In this document: piece after piece, positions 21,979 to 32,535 of the stretch | Layout: every line of letters starts with the position of its first letter | Numbering within the stretch: the stretch's first letter is position 1 | NCBI GenBank assembly: GCA_023376005.1 | Contig: CM042152.1 | Location: 82,342,356 to 82,406,355 of the forward strand | Direction of reading: 5' to 3' | Length of the DNA stretch: 64,000 bases | Source of the DNA: Doryteuthis pealeii | Lineage: Eukaryota; Mollusca; Cephalopoda; Myopsida; Loliginidae | Translations under genes and position numbers: made by a program | The notes under the pieces: generated by a model | The model's input: the letters and a program-made list of their open reading frames with translations, nothing else | The model's database searches: none | What the model was told of the DNA's origin: nothing

Positions 21979-22230
21979 TCTATCATTATACTTGAGCTGA
22001 GCGAATCAAGGTTTGTCTCCTAAAGGCTTTTTAACTATTTAGTTTAATGGCATAAAAATTATACTGAATTATTCCTTAGTTTAAAAAAAAATTCCATTTT
22101 AATTGGTTCTGATTAGTCATAATTTGCAATTAAGTCAAAAACTGACCCATCTCATACCCGCATTCTACCTATCACTTTTCCCCTCTCTTGATTACCTCAT
22201 TATATATGTTAGTTTCTCAGTGAGAGAAAA
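21979..22230 (+). mobile_element. Helitron-like element H3, 3'-truncated
   Basis: Starts TCTATCATTATAC and is collinear with 50988-51125 and 51487-51620 ('aattattcctta', 'caattaagtcaaaaactgac'). The 3' hairpin end is missing. Confidence 0.7.
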
Positions 22231-22524
22231 GAATATACAAAGATAAAATATAAACATGCAAGTGATATTTCTGCATATAGTGTATTTAATGTTTTTTGTT
22301 ACTGTTTTCAAAGAAGAAACTGTTATAATTGCTTTAAAACCTTAATAATGTGTTTGTTAGTATGTAATTTACTTCACACAAAGTGCCTATTTTTGTAATT
22401 TTTTTTTCCAAATTCAATGTTTAAAATGTATTAAAAATCAACTACATATGTAATATTATTTTTCTTTTCTTTTTCATTTTTAATTGATGCTCATTATACA
22501 TTACTATTTTACAACTAAAATTTA

Positions 22525-22855
22525 ACCTTAAATAATTGATTAATCTTAGTTTGTTGTTTTAAGTGAAGAAGTGTTTTTTTTTTTGTTTTTTGGTGGTCAC
22601 TAACTACAGGTTTTTCTATGTCAGAACTGACTTTTTCCATTGCATTTAACACCTTAAGTTCTGTGCTCGGTGTGTCTGTTTTCTCGGGGGTGGGGGAGGT
22701 CCTCACTCTCAGAACAATCTGCTACTTTAGCAACACAAGTTTGATTAAAACTGTTGCCCTGGCTTGACCATCTTCCTATATGTAAAATTCTTTCTAAACC
22801 CTCTTTTATATGGTTTATCCTTCGTGTAAACCTTTGTGCTCCCAAACAATATCAA
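22525..22855 (-). pseudogene. Unidentified coding remnant, frameshifted
   Basis: On the minus strand one frame reads YTKDKPYKRGFRKNFTYRKM and on to a stop. Further down, another frame reads TSPTPEKTDTPSTELKVLNA and then VSSDIEKPVV. The composition (K/R-rich, then S/T/P/E-rich) looks like a disordered C-terminal protein region, unlike the random AT-rich frames around it. Two frame changes and a stop mean it is not an intact gene as it stands. I do not recognise the family. Alternatives: a diverged transposon ORF, or chance. Confidence 0.35.
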
Positions 22856-23063
22856 TTACCTATCCTACTGGTCACCGTATTAGGTGAGCTTATTGCACTG
22901 ATAATATAGTCTGTCTTTTATTTTGTTCGGGGGGGGGGGCTTTTACGATTGGACACCCTCCACCTTTCAGCATTTCTCCGAGGACATTCCCATCTAAGGT
23001 GCAACCATTAAACAATGAGCATCACCTGAAGTTTAAATTAGTAATCCACATATAGTTATTTAT

Positions 23064-23170
23064 TAAGCTTAGCTTAGATGTGGCACACGGCCAGAAGTAT
23101 GGAGCGCCAGTGAGAATCGAACTCACTAACAATGGTTTGCGAATATAGCTTGCTAACCATTACACCACAT
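23064..23170 (-). mobile_element. SINE S3
   Basis: On the minus strand: 'tggtgtaatggttagcaagc' (A box), 'gagttcgattctcactgg' (B box), then the body 'cttctggccgtgtgcc' and 'taagctaagctt'. Typical spacing for a tRNA promoter. Confidence 0.85.
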
Positions 23171-23198
23171 ATAAAACAAGATGTATCCATTATTTTTA

Positions 23199-23803
23199 CT
23201 AGTAAATATATGCACCCTCCGGGTGCAAGTATTTAAGTTTAAATGTAATAAAATATAAGATTAAATCAGAAAGGCTAATGAAACTAATTAAGAATTCAAA
23301 TAAAGAGATTTGAAACAGAGGGGGTATAATCGGAAAATAGAACAACTGAAACTTACTCTTTCATCACTTCCGTTTTTCAATGCTAAATTTTCCTAATTTA
23401 ACTATTTAGTTAAAATAGGAAGTAAAGAATAAAATTACAGTTTTTCTTTTAGGATTTATGAGAGTTTTACTCATATTCATTAAGATAAAACCAAACAATT
23501 AGAAATCAATAATACCAAGCACATTTTTATTAAAATCAGTTTTTTAATATCATTATGCAAATTAGCTTTACGTTTACACTGAAAACTGGTATTTGTTGTA
23601 TATATAAATACAATTGCATGTTATTAGTATTTAGGTAAGGCCAACAGTATTAATAATGTCAAACAGTTTTATTATTAATTGAGGTTTAAATAAAAATAGT
23701 AATCATGGAGAATGTGACGTAAATAACTAAGGGAATTGTTACTTGAGTAGTAATGTAGTTTCGGTTACAGACAGAAAAACGCACAATCTCCATTATAATA
23801 AGA
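23199..23803 (-). mobile_element. Helitron-like element H1, copy 4
   Basis: CTAG at 23199-23202, then the hairpin GCACCC-TCC-GGGTGC, collinear body, and GA (TC on the minus strand) at 23802-23803 followed by T. About 605 bp. Confidence 0.92.
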
Positions 23804-23804
23804 T

Positions 23805-24290
23805 TTTTATTTTTTGTGCATAACTTTTCTATGTTATTTTCTCTGAATTGCCAGGAAGAAAAATTTATATGTTAAATTTGATAAGTAAAACTCCATAATT
23901 ATTCAGGGGCGAATACAAAATATTCCCGTGACATGTTAGAAATATAATTTTCTATTAAAGCTGAAAATAAAATGCCATAAATTATCTATGTCTTCAATTA
24001 TTTTCAGCTCTCAGATAAATGGATAGAAAATGATATACAAAATACATTATTAGACACCATGTTGTAAGAGAAGGAAAGGAAGAGACAGATCAAATTTATT
24101 TAAATATTATCATTATTTATGACAGTACAAATATACTAATAAAATAATTTTTTAAAATACTGTGGGAGTTTACAGGAAGTTAACACTTTAAAGGCTAAAC
24201 ACTATCTGACAAAAGTTCATTTATTTGCTACTATTATATACTGGGGTTTTCACAGTACCAAATCATCATAATGTCGTATACCCCTTCTTA
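23805..24290. other. No gene seen
   Basis: AT-rich DNA without a recognised repeat or reading frame. Confidence 0.6.
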
Positions 24291-24436
24291 CTTCTTACTC
24301 TGGTCGTATTTTCTTCTGGACGGCTTTGGTTCTATCTTCTAACATCTTGGTCTGGTCTCTTCTAAAGGTCTGGTCTTCTGGGGATTCCGGGTCTGGTTTC
24401 TGTTGGGATTTCTTGTTATCAGAAGCCCTGTGTCAT
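24290..24436 (-). pseudogene. LTR-retrotransposon internal 5' fragment, copy B
   Basis: Starts next to LTR copy B with the same ATGACACAGG(G)CTTCTGATA text as copy A. An extra G shifts the frame. Repeated 'agaccagacc' motifs resemble copy A. Confidence 0.5.
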
Positions 24437-24760
24437 TGTTAGTTTTTAGGTAATAAACACAAGACTTCGATTTACGTTGATGTTACTTTATTTGTAAATC
24501 CCCAAACCAGACAATCTGCGCAGATCCTTACATCTTGCTAGCTCGGCTTCTAACTTCTAACTGACTTAAACTTACTATATCCTTAAACCGGAAGAGGGTC
24601 TTCTATCGGGGTTCCGGTTCTCACGATTTATCCCCGGAAAGCAAGGTCAGAGTGAGGTCAAGCGCTGTCGCTCACTCTCAAGGCCATCAGCTGCACTAAT
24701 CGCCATAATGATTTCTACACTACCTTAAAAATGTATTAGGGATCCAATAATTATGTAACA
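24437..24760 (-). mobile_element. Retrotransposon LTR, copy B
   Basis: On the minus strand it runs from TGTTACATAATTATTGG to CTAAAAACTAACA. It shares 'atcgaagtcttgtgtttatt' with copy A. It is only moderately similar to copy A in the middle, so the two are separate old insertions and not one pair. Confidence 0.75.
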
Positions 24761-24942
24761 CTACAGATTAGCATTACCAGCATTTTCAGTGAAATTGGTA
24801 ACATTGACAAATTTGTATCTTATTCAGTTCAACTCACAATTTATCGCATATTTAGGGTCCAATCTTAAAAATATTTATATGGTTGGAAAGAAAATACTCT
24901 TTCTAAATATGTAATTTGTATGTGTTTTTATATAATAATGAA

Positions 24943-25357
24943 TAATGAAATTTATTATGTACAGTGCTCAGGTGCACCACAACTCATCAAAGTCTCATGT
25001 CAAGTACACAGAATAATGTATTAGTGTCAGGAACATGAACAGTTCACAGTAGTAATATGGATGTATGTATGCACGTGTGTGCATATGTATGTGGAGAGTG
25101 GCATCAGGTATAGTGTCGGCAGACTACAGGAAGCATGGAGGCTTTGAAAGACTCAGTGCTTCGGCAGCCTACAACAGACGCGGGCAGTTTATTCCATGTC
25201 TCCGCAACTCTGAGCGTGAAAAAATATTTCCGAAAGTCACGTGAGCATTGCTGTTTTCTGACTTTGTAGGCATGCCCACGTGTGTTAGAAAGATGGAGAT
25301 CAAAAAGGTGCTCAAGGTTGCTGTTGTTAAGATGATTAATGACCTTATGAGTGTTTA
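24943..25357 (-). mobile_element. CR1-like LINE 3' end
   Basis: Minus-strand translation to the stop at 25104-25106 gives the block KYFFTLRVAETWNKLPASV and an HAYKVRKQ segment, the same C-terminal tail as at 3.6-3.8 kb. It extends slightly further upstream (KWINTHKVINHLNN). A 3' UTR with 'gagactttgatgagttgtgg' follows, ending at the AATAAT-rich tail. Confidence 0.85.
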
Positions 25358-25364
25358 TCCATTT

Positions 25365-26160
25365 AATTATTTTTACAGCAAGTTAAAAGAGTATTTTGTT
25401 TCGAACAGCTGAAAATGGGAAATATGAATTTTTTTCGAGATTCATTTTACACATTATTTTGTTTTGCAAAATCAAAGTGGCTAATCTTTATCAATATTCT
25501 TGAAATTTCTTCTAAGAGACTCAATGTTCCTTTACAGTTAAATTTGGTAAATTAATTGTATTATCTAACCAACCAGAATGATTCCTGCAAAAACTAAAAG
25601 ACTGATTCGGATCTACTTTTACCCACAATGTGGGTATAAATAAAGTCAAAATTTGTTTATCAAACACTTTTGGTTTCACCTCACCGCCAGAGTCACAAGG
25701 GTTCAAAGTGTCCAAACAGCCGATACACTAACTCGCACACAACTGAACCTTACTTTTCTGTGCCAACCAAAACTCACTTTGTAAGCAGACAATTTGGAGA
25801 CAACTATAACAATAAGAACTCTGTTCTTTTCTCCAGCATTAAATTGCTACTATATGCAAAGACACTTAAACCCACACAAGAACTTCCACATACACATCTA
25901 AGAACTTTATTATTCATTCATAAAAAAATCTTTACTTTCTCCTTGTATCTTCTGACATAAATCATTTGTTATTTGAGATTATATATGTGTCGTCCGATGG
26001 TGGAGGGTGAATTTGATTGTTCAGTAGAGTAGAGCAATTCAAGTTATTGTTGCGGATGAATATAGTGTGACCCTTCACCAAAAAAGACTACATTAGGTGC
26101 ACTACCCAAAGATTGGAGCTTAGAGTAAACCAAAATATTACTTCTTTATCCGCAACAATA
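25365..26160. other. No gene recognised; one possible short inverted repeat
   Basis: Frames at 25521-25715 (-) and 25670-25960 (+) have no recognisable domain. 'ttattgttgcgga' (about 26047) and 'tccgcaacaatat' (about 26150) are inverted about 110 bp apart and could bound a small MITE. Confidence 0.5.
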
Positions 26161-26162
26161 TA

Positions 26163-26395
26163 TATTGTATTTACCTCGTACCCCACTTGTATGGGTTAGG
26201 CACAAGGCCCTATTAACGTGGGACCACACCCACAAACCGAAGCTCATGGGTGGCAGGTCGTTCCCGTCGGCATTCCCCTCAAGGGGGCGCCTCAGGCGCT
26301 GGGCAATAAACCTAGCCCTGCCCCTTTAAATCGACGGGGCAGGTGTTGCCTGGGGGAATTATAGCAATCCCCACCCATTGTATCACAACAATATA
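26163..26395 (-). mobile_element. GC-rich retroposon E
   Basis: 'acctcgtaccccacttgtat', 'ttaggcacaaggccctatt', 'aagctcatgggtggc' and 'cctgggggaat' occur in the same order, inverted, at 44960, 49850 and 53345. The TSD seen at 53.3 kb indicates retroposition. Confidence 0.8.
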
Positions 26396-26422
26396 CACAC
26401 ACACACACACACGCACATATAT

Positions 26423-26695
26423 ACCAACCCCTCCACATGAGCAGGATGTGACACACAGTCAATTTCTTAAGCGGGGTTCAACAGGTTTGAATTCAGAGTT
26501 TTCCTTCTCCTAGACCGGTTGCCTAACCAAGGTTAGAACCCAGTCTGCCCTACTATTTATCCATAGCTGGAGGGAGAGTAGGATTCTTACCTTTCCCAAG
26601 GGTATTAGCGCTAAGTGAAATGCAATTACCACATCCAGGATTTGAACTCGGGGCGATGAGTCCATTTCCCATGACTAACCATTACACCATGCGCT
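26423..26695 (-). mobile_element. SINE family D, near full length
   Basis: Same layout as the 12.6 kb copy. The minus-strand head is 'atggtgtaatggttagtcat' and the B box is 'gagttcaaatcctgga'. Follows a (CA)n run; a (TG)n run starts at 26707 just beyond the head. Confidence 0.9.
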
Positions 26696-26706
26696 TCCAA
26701 ATATGA

Positions 26707-26739
<33 letters not shown>

Positions 26740-26741
<2 letters not shown>

Positions 26742-27200
26742 ATTTTTATACGAAAAAGGTGCAAGTCTGTCACTAACCGTCATTGCCAAAAAATACACAC
26801 ATGCAATCAGCTGTAATTAATCAATATCTTGATTAATTCAGTGGATCCTTATGGTAAAACTCAAATAGGTTATTACTGTGTACCATTATAATATATATAT
26901 ACATACATACACATACACACTTGTCATTTCTTTTTTACCATATTTTTTGGATATTCACTTATAATAACAAATCTTCATTTCACTAATAATATATGCAACA
27001 AGGGATTCATATGAAAATTTATTAAAAAATGAATAAATAAATGAATAAAAATTTATTAATATGCATGACTAATGTCTATTATTTTATTTTTTTTATTTTT
27101 TTTTAAATTCTGATTAAAATTTAAAAATCCTAGTCTAAACTAAAAATCAGAATCCCAAGAAATATAAACTTAACTTATAGAAATCTACTCAATTCTTTGA
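26740..27200. other. No gene seen
   Basis: AT-rich with short TA and TACA runs. Confidence 0.6.
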
Positions 27201-27201
27201 A

Positions 27202-27828
27202 CTAGCAAATATATGCACCCTCCGGGTGCAAGTATTTAAGTTTTAATGTAATAAAATATTGTATTAAATTAGAAAGGCTAATGAAACTAAATAAGAATAC
27301 AGATAAAAAGATTTGAAACAGAGGGAGTATAATAAAAAATGGAACAACTGAAACTTACTCTTCCATCACTCTCATCTTTCATTGTTATTTTTTCTAATTT
27401 AAGTATTTAGTTAAAAGAGGAAGTAAAGAATGAAATGACAGTTATTTTTCTTGTTAATGGATTCATTTAAGATTCATTGAAGAGATTTTTGCTTATATTC
27501 ATTAAAATAAAACCAAACAGTTAGAAATCAATAATACTAAGCACATATTTATTAAATTCGATTTTTTAATATTAATATGCAAATTAGCCTTCCCGTTTAC
27601 ACTGTAAACCGCTATTTTATTGTATATATAAATATAATTGCATGTTGTCAGTATGTAGACATAGTTAACAGTATTAATAATGTAAGACAATTTTATTAAT
27701 AATTGAGGTTTAGATAAAAAAATAAAATCATGGAGAATGTGATGTCAATAACTAAGAGAATTATGACTTGAGTAGGAATATAGTTTCGGTTACAGACAGA
27801 AAAACACACAATCTCCATTATAATAAGA
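27202..27828 (-). mobile_element. Helitron-like element H1, copy 5
   Basis: CTAG at 27202-27205 preceded by A, intact hairpin, and 5' TC (GA at 27827-27828). It is the closest relative of copy 3 (shared 'gtcaatgaa...cattgaagag' region and 'gttaacagtatta'). Confidence 0.92.
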
Positions 27829-27829
27829 T

Positions 27830-28168
27830 ATGTACACGTGAACATTCACTGTGTAAATGCTACACAAAAGTAAACATAAGGGAGTCTAGTGTTGAAACAG
27901 AAACTATAATCAAACATCTTGACAGAAGACAGGGCACTTTGTTTATTGTAGTCCTATGCCTCAACCAAGCAGAGTGCGTGTGTGTGTGTGTGTGTGTGCG
28001 GAAGAAAGTGACTGTCTGACTTTCCAGATCACATCTTCATGTCTCCATTAGGTTAAACAGTAAAAGAGAAAAACATTCATTTATCACACACACAGCGGCC
28101 ATAAATGCTTTCCAAAACAAACTCAATGAAAGATTCCCATCTATCATAGAGCAAGCAAAATTACACAA

Positions 28169-28200
<32 letters not shown>

Positions 28201-28478
28201 ACATTCAATTCAGAATATTAGACAGATTAAAAGGTCTGTCTGTGTGTCAACTTGGCATTCCAAAATGGCTGACATGATTAGAACAAGATCATGGAGGAAA
28301 GTAAGAAATTTAAGGAGCTTGATGAGAGAAAATTACGGTAATTGACAATTCAAATTTATAAAAAGGGAGAAAGTTTGTCACCAAATAAATAAAACAATTG
28401 GCAACATTCTAGAACATGTTAGTGTTTTACAGAAAATTACTAAAAGGATTATTAAAACAGATCAAAATTGTTGAAACG
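27830..28478. other. No gene seen
   Basis: TG run near 27975-28000 and TA run near 28172-28201; otherwise AT-rich. Confidence 0.6.
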
Positions 28479-28479
28479 T

Positions 28480-28690
28480 GGCGGTGTACTGGTTAGAGTG
28501 GCAAAAAATGGACTCGTCAACCAGAGTTCAATCCTGGACGAAGCCACAGTTCACATAGCGATAATACCTTGGGAAAGGTATGAATCCAACTATTTTCCCT
28601 CAGCTATGGGTAAATAGTAGGGCAGACTGGGCTCTTTAACCTTGGTTAGGCAACCAGTCTTGGAGAAGAAAAACTCTGAATTCAAACCTG
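28480..28690 (+). mobile_element. SINE family D, 3'-truncated
   Basis: Head 'tggcggtgtactggttagag' and B box 'agagttcaatcctgg', then the body to 'gaattcaaacctg'. The tail is replaced by the 'gtcactactagaata' unit that also flanks the D fragment at 58.2-58.4 kb. Confidence 0.85.
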
Positions 28691-28763
28691 GTCACTACTA
28701 GAATAGACTCTGGCCTATTTAGTGATCTATTTCAATTTTTAAAATAAAATTTGTAATGTCACA

Positions 28764-28880
28764 TCTATATATAATGGAGATTCGGTCTCTACTTGTCTAT
28801 AACTGAAACTATGTCACTGCTTATCTCACAGTAACTTTAGGAATTAAGCAAGTTTATCAATGATTATTTCAATTATAGTT
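28764..28880 (+). mobile_element. Helitron-like 5' end, truncated
   Basis: TCTATATATAATGGAGATTC followed by 'tgtctataactgaaactatg' matches the 5' ends of H1/H2. It breaks off within about 100 bp. Confidence 0.6.
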
Positions 28881-29045
28881 TCAAGTATCTATTCTTAATA
28901 GAAATAATTCACAGTTATATATTTCAAGTATTCCAATAGAATATAAATCATTTTTAAACAGATCTATTTGACCCATAGATGAGACCCTAACAGGTACTAC
29001 CTTTCAGGTAGAGAATGGAGCTGAGAGTAATGGCAATGAAGGGGT
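28880..29045 (-). mobile_element. SINE family B fragment
   Basis: 'agtttcaagtatctattctt' and 'gatgagaccctaacaggta' followed by 'gagagtaatggcaatgaagg' match the B middle. It ends where the hammerhead-like motif begins. Confidence 0.7.
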
Positions 29046-29047
29046 GT

Positions 29048-29084
29048 CCTGAAGAAGGTTGCAAAGACCGAAACGTTTCAACAT
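29048..29084 (+). ncRNA. Degenerate hammerhead-like motif
   Basis: CTGAAGA, a GGT/ACC helix and GAAAC are in hammerhead order, but one extra A precedes helix II and the helix I strands do not pair well. It lies on the strand opposite to the nearby PLE endonuclease remnant. Probably an inactive relic. Confidence 0.35.
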
Positions 29085-29270
29085 TACTATCAAGAATAAA
29101 TATTCAACCTTTGGAACATTTTGTCTTTCTACATTTTTCCACACACACACTATATATATATATATATATATTTTTAAATGTTTTTTTAAAAATTGGGCGT
29201 TATTGTGAAGCATTAAAAATGTATAAATGAATAAACTCGATATTATGGAGTATAGGATTGCCTTATTTTT

Positions 29271-29720
29271 TAATTATTCGACAGTGACAGCGTCTTTGAA
29301 ATATTTATAATAACGGAGAATTCCGATATCTGCGTTTAATCCCTTCACGTGCATTTGTAATTTTAGAATCCATTCAGTTTCTGATTGTTTTCTAGATTGC
29401 GTTGTTGGAAATGTGTGTTCTAATAAGATGCATTTGAGGTGTGTAAGGTTGTGTGATAAGGTATTAAAATGAAGTGCTATTGTACTATGCAGGGATTTGA
29501 GATTTATAGTGGATTTGTGGTTATTTAGTCTTAGTCTAAAGGGTGTTGATGTTTCTCCCACATATCCACTATTTCTACATTGTGTGCAGTATATATAGTA
29601 TATGATGTTAGCGCTATCGCATGTTAGGTGTGGCGGATGGATTGTTATGTTTGTGTAGGGTATTTTTATTTCGGTTTCCGTATGTATGTGGCTGCAAACT
29701 TGGTATCTAGGCTTGTTGCA
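29271..29720 (-). pseudogene. Penelope-like element GIY-YIG endonuclease domain
   Basis: The minus-strand frame is open from 29720 to the stop at 29271-29273 (about 149 codons). In order it shows a Cys region (CNKP, then QVCSHI), the stretch CDSANIIYYIYCTQC (GIY-like part and CxxC), YVGETSTPFRLRLNNH (YIG part and the conserved Arg), and a later QSETEWILKL with a candidate catalytic Glu. This is the layout of the C-terminal GIY-YIG endonuclease domain of Penelope-like retroelements, which nicks target DNA for target-primed reverse transcription. The RT domain that should lie upstream is absent. The frame is cut by TGA at 29721-29723 and a (TA)n tract follows, so it is a truncated remnant. Confidence 0.75.
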
Positions 29721-30112
29721 TCATTTATTACCTTTCCGTACGGTGTTATGTAAATATATATATATATATATATATATGACACACATAATGAAAAGGCTGC
29801 AATACCATGGATTTGTTGACTATATGAATTCTCGGATCCTTCCATATCTTTCTTGATTGTGCTGTGGACTCCCATTTATACACACACATAACTTTTTATA
29901 CACCTTTTATCTTCTATTCACTTTTATTTTCAAACAGAGTTTTTTCATTGATTTTTGAGACTTTTAGGTTTAAAATAAAATTTACATTATTTCTAACCCA
30001 AAATACAGATTTTTATACAAATTTTAAAGAGATTCCTGCCCACAATGTGAGTGTTATTTGAACCTCTCGTGTCAATCGTTTAAATTTTCCTCCTTTTTCC
30101 ATTCAATGAAGT

Positions 30113-30240
30113 ATGCGCTCTGATGAAGACCAGTGTTTATAAAGTGTCTTTTACAATTGTCTTTTTTAATTTTAAAATGATTTCAATTGAATTATACTTT
30201 ATAAATCACATTGGTCGAAACAGATATCTGTCAGCATATT
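30113..30240 (+). ncRNA. Hammerhead ribozyme candidate with long helix II
   Basis: Core CTGATGA (30120-30126) and core GAAA (30217-30220) are about 90 nt apart but are brought together by a long helix. GACCA pairs with TGGTC, and TTTATAAAGT (30136-30145) pairs with ACTTTATAAA (30196-30205). After GAAA the palindrome ACAGAT/ATCTGT gives helix III, ending in the preferred GTC cleavage triplet (30230-30232). Helix I is GCT (30117-30119) with AGC (30233-30235), extendable to TATG/CATA if a GC dinucleotide is skipped. One A separates CTGATGA from helix II, as in some other copies here. Confidence 0.55.
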
Positions 30241-30271
30241 ATTAATATCTCGTTTCAATCATTCATATATT

Positions 30272-30433
30272 AGTTGAGAATAGAGGAAAGTGTGGATAAA
30301 ACAGCATAAATTCAACTGATATTTCGCCTCATACTGAATGAAGCTTCGTCAGCTGACCAAATTTCATTCAATATTAGGTGAAATATCAGTTGAATTTATG
30401 CTGTTTTATCCACACTTTCCTCTATTCTCAACT
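30272..30433. repeat. Inverted repeat with degenerate hammerhead core
   Basis: Arms 30272-30342 and 30363-30433 (71 bp) are inverted complements with few mismatches and a 20-bp spacer. On the minus strand CTGACGA (30346-30352), a 7-bp GCTTCAT/ATGAGGC helix and GAAA (30322-30325) are in order, but helix I is not convincing. It resembles the 4.6-5.0 kb structure and sits 32 bp from the long-helix hammerhead. Confidence 0.65.
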
Positions 30434-30439
30434 ACATTT

Positions 30440-30472
30440 TGTCGGATTTATTCAAATCCTCCACTCCTCATT

Positions 30473-30521
<49 letters not shown>

Positions 30522-31885
30522 ATCCAATAGATTTGTTTAAAACTTATTTTGTCATTTAAAAAAAAGGGAAAAATAAATAAATAAATAACTACCACCAAAT
30601 TATCTATTTTATTTGATTAAATGACACATTACCAAATAATTTAGGAAGACTTTCTTCCTGGTCTTCGTTGCAGCCTTTGATAATTCCAAGAATTAACTTC
30701 CTTAACGCCACCTACTTAACACCAAGTATTCACCGGGGGGAGGGGGGATTGTTGATGCTCCCCCACCCCACCCCAGAGGACTTGACAGATGGATGCATCA
30801 TTTTTTCCGATTCCTATTTCTCCACCCCCCCCCAATAATTCCTATACATGATTCATCTTGTTCTATGAGTAATGATTAGTCAGGGGGGAAAAAAAAAAAT
30901 CTTTTATATTGAAAGTCGAAATAATTCAATTTTTACGCTTATCAATCATAATGGTCTTTAAGGAAAATGCATTTGTTGATTTCATTTATTGTGATCGGTA
31001 GAAATTTAATGATAAGTTGTTCTTTTTTTTTTTTTTTAAATAACTTAGTTGTAAAACAGAAATAAATAAGAAATAAGAAATAAGAAAAAAATAAGAAAAA
31101 TAAAAAAATAAGAAAAAAAAAATATAAAAAATAAAAAACAATATTAAAAAAATATTCAAAAATATAAAAAATGAAAAAATATAAAAACTATGAAAAAAAT
31201 TTTTTTTAAATCTATAAAAAATGTTTAAAAAATCTATAAAAAAAATTTTAAAATCATATAAAAAAATAGGTCATTTATTCAGAATAAAAGTATTTAGCAC
31301 CAATATCAAGTTTCTAAAAAATTGGAAATCGAAGGAAGAGTTAACTATTAATACATAAATTAAATTAATAGCAATAGTTTTTACTTGAGACAGAATCCCC
31401 CCCGCCTCCCTACTAGAACAAAATCCCTAAAATTATGCAACAATTTAAAATTGTTAATTTTAGACTAGTATTTCTTTTCATCTTAATTTTAATTGCCCTA
31501 CATCAAATGTGACTATAGCCATTAGTAACAGTAAAAAGAAAATTTATATGGTTAGATTTGATCTTATTCCAGATTTAATAAATGTTTTAGCTCAATCAAC
31601 AGAGTAACAGTTAAGGGAAACCCAGACTTTCTGAGACAAAAGCAATAGGAATTCAAGACTATTTAGATTAGAATCTATTACCATAATACACTAAAACTGA
31701 CAGGATTTTTATTAAGCACAATACAGTTAAAAATGTCCCTATCTAGAGAATAAACAAATTATGCATTTACACTCTGGAATAATCCAAGAGAAAATTCCAG
31801 GTATATTGGATGTTATTAATACAGTATGCAATTTTTTTAAAAACTCAATATTTTTTAAACATATTTTTGCAAATCATTTTTTGAT
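30440..31885. other. No gene seen; low-complexity AT-rich DNA
   Basis: TA tract at 30472-30520, an A-rich stretch with AAATAAGAAA and AAAATATAAA words at about 31060-31270, and short G and C runs near 30735 and 30830. No credible reading frame. Confidence 0.65.
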
Positions 31886-31887
31886 CT

Positions 31888-32316
31888 ATTTAACCCATAG
31901 ATGGAACCCTAACAGGTACTACCACTCTGGGTCAGTGGACCTGAGAGCAAGGTTGATGAAGGGGTACTCCACATTCCCCAGAGCTCCAAAATTGAAACTG
32001 CACCATCAGATAGAGTTTAACATCATACCTAGGACAATACGACCCTCAGTCACCGCCTTGTAGCACATGACAAAAAGAGTTGGGGCTTGCCATAAGAGCA
32101 ATAAGGTTGGGACAATCATATAGGTACTAGGGCTTGACACGACCAGCCAATTGATCAGAGGGGGGTTCACCGATCACCCGTCTAACCTAAATAAGGACTA
32201 AAGTGGGGTGTTGCATGTCATGGACTGCTTATCCACCAGGATTCCATTCTTAAGCAGGTGGCCCCATTTGGGGAGGTCTTATCCCTCTACAGAGGTATTT
32301 TAAAGACGAGGCTGAC
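31888..32316 (-). mobile_element. SINE family A, tail-truncated
   Basis: Starts at the 'ctatttaacccatagatgg' block and ends 'gctgacagggt'. The tail side is absent. It directly abuts the mariner fragment. Confidence 0.85.
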
Positions 32317-32352
32317 AGGGTTGTCTGTTACATAGTTATAAGATAACTGCCT

Positions 32353-32535
32353 CTCTTCGGCCCCATGAAAGAGGGTTTGAGAGGCAAACATTATTCCAGT
32401 GACAAGGAAGTCAAATCTGTATCGAAGAAGTGGCTCAAAGAACAGTCAACAGAATTTTACAGGACAGGGATACATACACCCGTTCGAAAGTGGAACATTG
32501 CTATTGAGAGAAACAGTGACTTTGTGGAGAAGTAG
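32353..32535 (+). pseudogene. Mariner-type transposase C-terminal fragment
   Basis: The 60-codon frame reads LFGPMKEGLRGKHYSSDKEV, continues with KKWLKEQS, then VRKWNIAIERNSDFVEK and a stop TAG at 32533. This is the C-terminal end of mariner-like transposases (the 'F..GI..L..RW...I...G.YVEK' ending). The catalytic DDD region is missing, so it is dead. The sequence downstream shared with 43.65-43.73 kb leads to the transposon end. Confidence 0.85.
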
